Assembly (NCBI GenBank): GCA_011391255.1
Contig: JAABQV010000006.1
Span: forward strand, 1-64,000
DNA length: 64,000 nt
Origin: Dechloromonas sp.
GTDB lineage: Bacteria > Pseudomonadota > Gammaproteobacteria > Burkholderiales > Rhodocyclaceae
Direction of reading: 5' to 3'
The notes below the pieces were generated by a model. It did not search any database. It saw only the letters and a program-made list of their open reading frames with translations, and had not been told where the DNA came from. A program made the translations under genes and the position numbers. Position 1 is the first letter of the stretch; each line of letters begins with the position of its first letter. This document shows positions 58,025 through 64,000 of the stretch, in pieces.

Positions 58025-58133
58025 TGAGGCGTGATTGGGGATTGGGGATTGGTGATTAGACACCACCTCACCAATCACTAATAACACCCCACCAATCCCT
58101 AATAACCTATCACCAATAACTAATCACGCCTCA
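58025..58133. repeat. AT-rich inverted repeat in the fis-purH spacer
   Basis: TGAGGCGTGATT (58025-58036) is perfectly inverted as AATCACGCCTCA (58122-58133). The interior is built of degenerate units like GGGATTGG and CACCAATCCCTAATAA. It starts at the fis stop and ends two bases before the purH ATG, leaving no ordinary Shine-Dalgarno. Related to the fba leader at 15821-15902. Confidence 0.7.
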
Positions 58134-58135
58134 CC

Positions 58136-59728
58136 ATGAAAATTAAACAAGCACTGATTTCCGTTTCCGACAAAACCGGCGTTCTTGAATTCGCCCAGGG
58201 CCTTGCCGCCCAAGGGGTCAAGCTGCTGTCTACCGGCGGCACCGCCAAGATGCTGCGCGATGCCGGCCTCGCCGTCACCGAAATCGGCGACTACACCGGC
58301 TTCCCGGAAATGCTCGACGGTCGCGTCAAGACCCTGCACCCGAAGGTGCATGGCGGCATCCTGGCCCGGCGCGACCTGCCGGAGCATCTGGCCACCATCG
58401 AGGCGCACGGCATCCCGACCATCGACCTGGTCTGCGTCAATCTTTACCCCTTCGCCGCCACCATCGCCAAGGCCGGCGTGACGCTGGAAGACGCCATCGA
58501 GAACATCGACATCGGCGGTCCGGCCATGGTCCGTTCCTCGGCCAAGAACTACGCCGGTGTGGCCATCGTCACCGATCCGGAAGACTACGCGCCGCTGCTC
58601 ACCGAAATGAAAGCCAATGCCGGCGCCCTGCAACTGGCGACCCGCTTCGGTCTGGCCAAAAAGGCCTTCACGCATACCGCCCGCTACGACAGCATGATCG
58701 CCAACTGGCTGACCGGCCTCGACGAAGGCGCCGAAGCCAAGCCGGCCGATGCCGCGCCGGTCCCGGCCATCTTCCCGGCCAAGCTGCAACTGGCCTTCGA
58801 CCGCACCGAAATCCTGCGCTACGGCGAGAACTCACACCAGAGCGCTGCCTTTTACCGCGAAACCACCCCGGTCGCCGGCAGCATCGCCGCCTACACCCAG
58901 CTGCAGGGCAAGGAACTGTCCTACAACAACATCGCTGACTCCGATGCCGCCTGGGAATGCGTCAAGTCCTTCGACGCCCCCGCCTGCGTCATCGTCAAGC
59001 ACGCCAACCCGTGCGGCGTGGCCATCGACGGCACCTTGCTTGGCGCTTATGAGAAGTCCTTCAAGACCGACTCGACTTCGGCCTTCGGCGGCATCATTGC
59101 CTTCAACGGCGAAGTCGGCATCGACGTCGTCAACGCCATGAACGAGCGCAAGCACTTCGTCGAAGTGCTGATCGCCCCGTCCTTCACGGCTGAAGCCAAG
59201 GCGGCGCTGGTTGCCAAGGCCAATCTTCGCGTCCTCATCGTGCCGATTTCTCGCGTTCTCAATACGCTGGAATTCAAGCGCGTTGGCGGTGGTTTGCTAG
59301 TCCAGACCCCAGACAATTTCACAGCACAAGCCTCCGGCCTGAGGATCGTCACCAAGGTTCAGCCGACCGCCCAACAGATCGAAGACCTGCTCTTCGCCGA
59401 GCGTGTCGCCAAGTTCGTCAAGTCCAATGCCATCGTTTTCTGCGGCAATGGCATGACCTTGGGTGTTGGTGCCGGCCAGATGAGCCGTGTCGATTCGACC
59501 AAGATTGCCAGCATCAAGGCGCAGCATGCCGGCCTCGACCTCAATGGTTCAGTCGTCGCTTCCGATGCCTTCTTCCCGTTCCGCGACGGCGTCGACGTGC
59601 TGGCTGCAGCGGGTGCCAAGGCCGTCATCCAGCCGGGTGGTTCGATGCGTGACGAGGAAGTCATCGCCGCCGCCGACGAACACGGTCTGGCCATGGTCTT
59701 CACCGGCGCCCGCCACTTCCGTCACTAA
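58136..59728 (+). CDS. purH: AICAR transformylase / IMP cyclohydrolase
   Basis: A 530-residue bifunctional enzyme for the last two steps of IMP synthesis. The N-terminal MGS-like cyclohydrolase domain (about 1-200, [18 protein letters not shown] and [18 protein letters not shown]) precedes the transformylase domain (about 210-530, with [10 protein letters not shown] and [12 protein letters not shown]). The start is fixed by alignment of [15 protein letters not shown]. The region before it is a repeat with no clear ribosome-binding site. Confidence 0.97.
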   Translation: MKIKQALISVSDKTGVLEFAQGLAAQGVKLLSTGGTAKMLRDAGLAVTEIGDYTGFPEMLDGRVKTLHPKVHGGILARRDLPEHLATIEAHGIPTIDLVCVNLYPFAATIAKAGVTLEDAIENIDIGGPAMVRSSAKNYAGVAIVTDPEDYAPLLTEMKANAGALQLATRFGLAKKAFTHTARYDSMIANWLTGLDEGAEAKPADAAPVPAIFPAKLQLAFDRTEILRYGENSHQSAAFYRETTPVAGSIAAYTQLQGKELSYNNIADSDAAWECVKSFDAPACVIVKHANPCGVAIDGTLLGAYEKSFKTDSTSAFGGIIAFNGEVGIDVVNAMNERKHFVEVLIAPSFTAEAKAALVAKANLRVLIVPISRVLNTLEFKRVGGGLLVQTPDNFTAQASGLRIVTKVQPTAQQIEDLLFAERVAKFVKSNAIVFCGNGMTLGVGAGQMSRVDSTKIASIKAQHAGLDLNGSVVASDAFFPFRDGVDVLAAAGAKAVIQPGGSMRDEEVIAAADEHGLAMVFTGARHFRH

Positions 59729-59754
59729 TAACAAATATCCAACAGAGATCAGCC

Positions 59755-61032
59755 ATGAGATTACTTGTCATCGGTTCGGGCGGCCGCGAGCACGCCATGG
59801 CCTGGCGCCTGGCCAAGACGCCCGGCCTGCAGAAGGTTTTCGTTGCACCCGGCAATGCCGGCACGGCACGCGAGCACGAGTTGGAAAACGTCAACATTAC
59901 TGATCCGGAAGCATTGGCTGATTTTGCCGAACAGAACAAGGTGCATCTCACCGTCGTCGGTCCGGAAGCGCCACTGGCAGCCGGCGTGGTCAATGTTTTT
60001 CGTGCCCGTGGCCTGAAGATATTTGGCCCGACCAGGGAAGCCGCGCAGCTCGAATCCTCCAAGGATTTTGCCAAGCGCTTCATGGCCCGCCACAATATTC
60101 CGACCGCTGGTTTTGGCACCTTTACCAACGCCGCTGAAGCACACGCTTACATCGACCAGCAGGGTGCGCCGATCGTCATCAAGGCTGATGGCTTGGCTGC
60201 CGGCAAAGGCGTTGTCGTTGCAATGACGCTTGCGGAAGCACACGCCGCCATCGACGACATGCTGTCCGGCAACAAGCTGGGCGATGCCGGTGCGCGCGTC
60301 GTCATCGAGGAATTCCTCGACGGCGAGGAAGCCAGTTTCATCGTCATGGTCGATGGTAAAAACGTTCTCGCTCTCGCCTCCAGCCAGGATCACAAACGCA
60401 TCGGCGACGGCGATACCGGCCCGAACACCGGCGGCATGGGCGCCTATTCGCCGGCACCTTGTGTCACGCCGGAAGTTCACGCCAAGGCAATGCGCGAAAT
60501 CATCATGCCGACCGTGCGCGGCATGGCCGCCGATGGCATTCCCTTTACCGGCTTTCTTTATGCTGGCTTGATGATCGGCCAGGATGGCTCGGTCAAGACG
60601 CTGGAATTCAACTGCCGCATGGGCGATCCGGAAACCCAGCCGATCCTCATGCGCCTCAAGTCCGATTTGGTTGACTTGCTTGAACACGCCATCGCCGGCA
60701 CGCTCGATCAGGTTGAAGCCGAATGGGATCGCCGCGTTGCATTAGGTGTTGTGCTGGCTGCCGCCAACTATCCCGACACCCCGAAAAAGGGTGACGTCAT
60801 CCAGGGCCTGCCCACTGGCAACAGCTTCGGCAACGACGCTCACGTCTTCCATGCCGGCACCTCCGAGGTTGACGGCAAGGTGGTCACCAACGGTGGCCGC
60901 GTGCTCTGCGTGACGGCACTCGGCGAGAACGTCAAACTGGCGCAAAAGGCAGCTTACGAGGCCGCCGTGCAGATTCAATTTGACGGCATGCAGTTCCGCA
61001 AGGACATTGGCTATCGGGCAATCGGGCGTTAA
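59755..61032 (+). CDS. purD: Phosphoribosylamine-glycine ligase
   Basis: A 425-residue ATP-grasp enzyme joining phosphoribosylamine and glycine to GAR in purine synthesis. It starts MRLLVIGSGGREHAMAWRLA, then GPEAPLAAGVV, VIKADGLAAGKGVVVA, the family signature of GAR synthetase RMGDPETQPI, and LEFNCRMGDPETQ. It lies 26 bases after purH, likely co-transcribed. The next gene begins five bases after its stop. Confidence 0.98.
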   Translation: MRLLVIGSGGREHAMAWRLAKTPGLQKVFVAPGNAGTAREHELENVNITDPEALADFAEQNKVHLTVVGPEAPLAAGVVNVFRARGLKIFGPTREAAQLESSKDFAKRFMARHNIPTAGFGTFTNAAEAHAYIDQQGAPIVIKADGLAAGKGVVVAMTLAEAHAAIDDMLSGNKLGDAGARVVIEEFLDGEEASFIVMVDGKNVLALASSQDHKRIGDGDTGPNTGGMGAYSPAPCVTPEVHAKAMREIIMPTVRGMAADGIPFTGFLYAGLMIGQDGSVKTLEFNCRMGDPETQPILMRLKSDLVDLLEHAIAGTLDQVEAEWDRRVALGVVLAAANYPDTPKKGDVIQGLPTGNSFGNDAHVFHAGTSEVDGKVVTNGGRVLCVTALGENVKLAQKAAYEAAVQIQFDGMQFRKDIGYRAIGR

Positions 61033-61037
61033 GCAGC

Positions 61038-62654
61038 ATGGCGCGTCAATACGGCAATAGTCTCAAGAGGCGCATTGCTGCGGTTGCCAGCCTTCTTTTC
61101 CTGCTTGGTATTGGCCTGATCACTTTTTTTGTGACACGCATCCTGCACGACGACATGCGGGAAATGCTGTTCAAACAACAGCTGACCACCGTCAGCTATA
61201 TCGCCCAGGACATCAACGGCAAAATCAAGCTGCGGCTCGACAGCCTGCAACGGGTCGCACTCAAGATACCGCCGGAATACCTCTCACAACCGAAGCAGTT
61301 GCAAGACTGGCTGGAGCAACGGCACGCCATTCATCTGATGTTCCCTACCGGCATGATGGTGATTCCGCCAGATGGCGGGCCAACCATTGCCGAAGCACCG
61401 CGCCTCGCCAGCCGCCCCAAATCCTTCGCTGACCGTGACTGGTTCATCAAGGCCAGTACAACACGCCAACCGGCAATCAGCAAACCCTTGATTGCGCGCG
61501 CCACCAACGAAGCATCGGTGGTCATCGCGGTTCCAATTCTCGATAGTCATGGCAAGTTGCAAGCCATCCTCGCTGGCGTCACGCCGCTCGCCACACCCGG
61601 CTTCCTCGACCTGATCCAATCGTCAAAACTGGGCAAGAACGGCCGCTATCAAGTCATTTCGCCGGAGCACGACGTCTACGTTTTAACCTCAGACGCCAAT
61701 CCAGCAGTTTCACGGCTTCCTAAAGCAGGCATTGACGAGAGTATTGATCTCGCACGCACTGGCAAGCGCGGGGTTTTCATTGCACGCAGCGATGGGGCAG
61801 AAGATGAATTGATCGCCATAGCCGAAGTACCGACGAGCAATTGGCTATTACTCGCCCGCCAATCACGTGACGAAGCTTTCGAGCCGGTTTCCCACAGCGT
61901 CCGGAATTCCTTGTTGATCACAACCTTGCTCGGCATACCGCTGCTCGCAGTACTTTTTTCTGCGCTTAGCCATCTGCTTATGCCCTTCGCCAAACTGGCG
62001 GAACAGTTGCGGGAAATGACTGACGGAACGCGCCTAATGGAACCCGTCAGCGCAAGCGTGATGGATGAAGTCGCCGATGTCGCCAACAGTTTCAATGGCC
62101 TGCAGCGCCGCATCCTTGAACAGGAAAAGCGACTCGCCGATCTGGCGCACCATGACCCCCTCACCGGCCTACCCAACCGCCTGAAAATCATTGACCGCCT
62201 GGAAAGTGAATTACTGCGCATCCGCCGAAGCGGTGCCGGCCTGGCGCTGCTATTCCTCGACCTTGACCGCTTCAAACCGGTCAACGACGATTACGGACAT
62301 CAGGTCGGCGACCACCTGCTGAGGCAAATCGCCCAGCGCCTGCAAGCCTGCGTCCGTGATGTTGATACCGTCGCCCGCCTTGGCGGTGACGAGTTCCTGA
62401 TCCTGCTCAGCGATAGCGAAGCCCCGCTGGAGGCAGCAGAACGCGTCGCTCAGCACTGCATTGATGCACTCAGTATCGAGGTACGCGTCGGCGACTTACG
62501 CCTGACGGTCGGCGTCTCGATCGGGATCGTTGTCACGATGGGCAAGGATGCCGCCGGCGTCACTGCCGCCCAACTTTCCAGCTTCGCCGACATTGCCATG
62601 TACCGCGCCAAGTCGGCCGGTCGCGGACGCTATGCCGTTTATACCCCGGACTAA
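61038..62654 (+). CDS. Membrane-bound diguanylate cyclase (dCache-HAMP-GGDEF)
   Basis: A 538-residue sensor. An N-terminal transmembrane helix (about 13-34) is followed by a periplasmic dCache-like sensory domain (about 35-290), a second helix (about 292-315), a HAMP-like linker, and a GGDEF domain with GGDEF at 449-453. An RDVD inhibitory site lies five residues before the signature, so it should bind product. It should synthesise cyclic-di-GMP in response to an external ligand. It sits five bases after purD and ten before hemF, so it is likely co-transcribed with purine and haem genes. Confidence 0.92.
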   Translation: MARQYGNSLKRRIAAVASLLFLLGIGLITFFVTRILHDDMREMLFKQQLTTVSYIAQDINGKIKLRLDSLQRVALKIPPEYLSQPKQLQDWLEQRHAIHLMFPTGMMVIPPDGGPTIAEAPRLASRPKSFADRDWFIKASTTRQPAISKPLIARATNEASVVIAVPILDSHGKLQAILAGVTPLATPGFLDLIQSSKLGKNGRYQVISPEHDVYVLTSDANPAVSRLPKAGIDESIDLARTGKRGVFIARSDGAEDELIAIAEVPTSNWLLLARQSRDEAFEPVSHSVRNSLLITTLLGIPLLAVLFSALSHLLMPFAKLAEQLREMTDGTRLMEPVSASVMDEVADVANSFNGLQRRILEQEKRLADLAHHDPLTGLPNRLKIIDRLESELLRIRRSGAGLALLFLDLDRFKPVNDDYGHQVGDHLLRQIAQRLQACVRDVDTVARLGGDEFLILLSDSEAPLEAAERVAQHCIDALSIEVRVGDLRLTVGVSIGIVVTMGKDAAGVTAAQLSSFADIAMYRAKSAGRGRYAVYTPD

Positions 62655-62664
62655 GAAAAAGCCC

Positions 62665-63576
62665 ATGCCCCAAGCCAGCATTCCCAGCAGCCGCCTCAAG
62701 GAATTTTTCACCGCCCTGCAGAGCAGCATCGTCAGTGAGCTTGAAGCCTTCGACGGCCAGCCCTTCCGCACCGACTCCTGGGAACGCCCGGAAGGCGGTG
62801 GCGGGATTTCGCGGTTGATCGAAGAGGGTAATTTCTTCGAGCGCGGCGGCGTCAATTTTTCGCACGTCACCGGCAAATCGCTGCCGGCCTCGGCTACCGC
62901 CGTTCGCCCGCATCTTGCCGGACGCGCCTGGGAGGCGATGGGCGTCTCACTGGTGCTGCATCCGCGCAATCCGTATTGCCCGACGGCGCACATGAACGTT
63001 CGTTGCTTTGTCGCCACCCAACCTGGGGAAGACGATGTGTTCTGGTTTGGCGGCGGCATGGACATGACGCCCTATTACGGTCAACGGGCAGATGTCACCC
63101 ATTTTCATCAAACCTGCAAAGACGCTTTGACGCCTTTTGGCGACGAGGTTTATCCGAAATACAAAAAATGGTGCGACGAGTATTTTTTCCTCAAGCACCG
63201 CAATGAACCGCGTGGCGTCGGCGGGGTATTTTTCGATGACTTGAACGAAGGCGGCTTCGAGCGTTGTTTCGAGTTAACGCAAGCCGTCGGCAACGCGTTT
63301 ACCCAGGCTTATCTGCCGGTACTCGCCCAACGTCGCGATGTACCTTACGGAGAACGCGAGCGCGACTTCCAGGCTTACCGGCGTGGCCGCTATGTCGAGT
63401 TCAATCTGGTCTGGGATCGCGGCACGCTGTTCGGCCTGCAGTCTGGCGGGCGCACCGAATCAATCCTGATGTCGCTACCGCCAATCGTCAAATGGCGTTA
63501 TGACTGGGCGCCTGAAGCCGGCACGCCGGAGGCCGAGCTTTACGAAATCTTCCTCAAGCCGCAGGACTGGGCCTGA
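62665..63576 (+). CDS. hemF: Oxygen-dependent coproporphyrinogen III oxidase
   Basis: A 303-residue enzyme converting coproporphyrinogen III to protoporphyrinogen IX with O2 in haem synthesis. Signatures are [40 protein letters not shown] and [20 protein letters not shown]. The ATG at 62665 ([15 protein letters not shown]) is chosen over an in-frame start 45 codons upstream that would lie in the diguanylate cyclase gene. A terminator at 63602 closes this unit. Confidence 0.97.
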   Translation: MPQASIPSSRLKEFFTALQSSIVSELEAFDGQPFRTDSWERPEGGGGISRLIEEGNFFERGGVNFSHVTGKSLPASATAVRPHLAGRAWEAMGVSLVLHPRNPYCPTAHMNVRCFVATQPGEDDVFWFGGGMDMTPYYGQRADVTHFHQTCKDALTPFGDEVYPKYKKWCDEYFFLKHRNEPRGVGGVFFDDLNEGGFERCFELTQAVGNAFTQAYLPVLAQRRDVPYGERERDFQAYRRGRYVEFNLVWDRGTLFGLQSGGRTESILMSLPPIVKWRYDWAPEAGTPEAELYEIFLKPQDWA

Positions 63577-63579
63577 GAA

Positions 63580-63819
63580 TTACTTGAGTTTGCCGCGCAC
63601 AACCCGGACGCGCTCCGGGTTTTTTACCGTCAAGTTACCGCCGCTACCGGTAAGGTTACCGCAGGCGCAGGCTGCCTTGATGTGCGGCACCGAATTGACA
63701 ACCACCTGGCAATCGAGACATTCGTAATAAAGGTCACCGCCGGTTGGTAAATTGGCAGCATCGGGCGCCGGCTCGATGGGGTAAAAGTTGTAGATCTTGC
63801 GCATATCAATATTCAACAT
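63580..63819 (-). CDS. Small Cys-rich hypothetical protein
   Basis: A 79-residue protein, MLNIDMRKIYNFYPIEPAPD, with YYECLDCQVVV and KAACACGNL, giving CxxC and CxC pairs that could bind zinc as a small ribbon. No family was recognised. A GGGGATGGGGA sequence precedes the ATG at 63819. Its 3' end carries, on the other strand, the hemF terminator. Its upstream neighbour on the same strand is hemD, 20 bases away, so it may be the last gene of that unit. Confidence 0.65.
   Translation of the reverse strand: MLNIDMRKIYNFYPIEPAPDAANLPTGGDLYYECLDCQVVVNSVPHIKAACACGNLTGSGGNLTVKNPERVRVVRGKLK
63602..63625 (+). terminator. hemF terminator inside the antisense small gene
   Basis: ACCCGGA pairs with TCCGGGT around a 5-nt loop, followed by a run of six T residues (63620-63625) on the plus strand, 26 bases after the hemF stop. 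It lies in the last codons of the convergent small gene. Confidence 0.8.
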
Positions 63820-63838
63820 TCCCCATCCCCTTTATGAT

Positions 63839-64000
63839 TTATCCCGGCTGCGTTTGCAGCGGCCAATTATAAGCAAGCAGACCGCGAATGACACCCGAAT
63901 CAGCCGGCCCGGTCAGAACAATCGAATGCAAACCCAATGCCCTGGCATTCTCGGCAATGCGTTCATGCGGCACAAAAACCGGCGTACTTTGCAGAAACAC
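63839..64000 (-). CDS. hemD: Uroporphyrinogen-III synthase, C-terminal part
   Basis: The last 53 codons of a minus-strand gene whose start lies beyond the window. The frame contains TPVFVPHERIAENARALGLH and ends LTGPADSGVIRGLLAYNWPL. This is the C-terminus of HemD, which cyclises hydroxymethylbilane to uroporphyrinogen III in tetrapyrrole synthesis. FVPHERIAE and a following V-x-T-G-PAD-type loop are the recognised pattern. Its neighbour hemF fits a haem-biosynthesis context. Confidence 0.75.
   Translation of the reverse strand: MFLQSTPVFVPHERIAENARALGLHSIVLTGPADSGVIRGLLAYNWPLQTQPG

Overview
The window looks like a chromosomal segment of a ubiquinone-using, facultatively autotrophic betaproteobacterium, most likely of the Rhodocyclales (Dechloromonas, Azonexus or Ferribacterium type). 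This is inferred from gene content and order: form II RuBisCO with cbbQ and cbbO, dusB-fis, lptD-surA-pdxA-rsmA, amgK-murU and hemF/hemD neighbourhoods, class II PPK2, and moderately GC-rich coding sequence. No rRNA, tRNA or CRISPR array was seen.

Layout. 1-1100: a REP-associated tyrosine transposase inside a nest of short repeats. 1.1-9.8 kb: mixed housekeeping genes (rpiA, yggX, a higBA toxin-antitoxin pair, argA, a two-domain polyphosphate kinase, rsmE, a redoxin, a PAS-GGDEF-EAL protein). 9.8-17 kb: a same-strand lower-glycolysis/gluconeogenesis cluster (fbp, two paralogous small exported proteins, epd, pgk, pyk, class II fba). 17-21 kb: a scarred accessory stretch with a 375-bp deletion derivative of an IS5-type element, a three-gene terC/usp operon, and about 950 bp of decayed sequence holding remnants of an fba 3' end and of an outer-membrane protein C-terminus. 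21-35.4 kb: a nearly complete Calvin-Benson-Bassham locus. A minus-strand operon fbp-prk-tkt-gap-fba-rpe-gph diverges from plus-strand cbbY-cbbM-cbbQ-cbbO-cbbR. 35.4-45.8 kb: DUF3422 protein, purC, prlC, a glutaredoxin-like protein, a glycine-zipper lipoprotein, an exported WD40-caspase protein, xth, a Crp-family regulator and a DUF2892 protein. 45.9-54.6 kb: lptD-surA-pdxA-rsmA (minus) diverging from amgK-murU-pepP-ubiH (plus). 55.8-64 kb: a menA-like prenyltransferase, dusB-fis, purH-purD, a membrane diguanylate cyclase, hemF, a small Cys-rich protein and the 3' end of hemD.

Working together: apart from triose-phosphate isomerase, every enzyme of the Calvin cycle is here (cbbM, pgk, gap, fba, fbp, tkt, rpe, rpiA, prk), along with RuBisCO activase components (cbbQ/cbbO), a CbbR regulator, and repair or salvage phosphatases (gph, cbbY). 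FBPase, aldolase and GAPDH-type dehydrogenase each occur twice, once in the 10-17 kb cluster and once in the autotrophy operon, which suggests separately regulated heterotrophic and autotrophic sets. A motif shared by the cbbF/cbbY intergenic region and the cbbM leader is a candidate CbbR site.

The least explained features are the exported WD40-caspase with its lipoprotein neighbour, the paralogous small exported proteins beside fbp, the decayed 20-21 kb region, and the AT-rich inverted repeats in the leaders of fba and purH.
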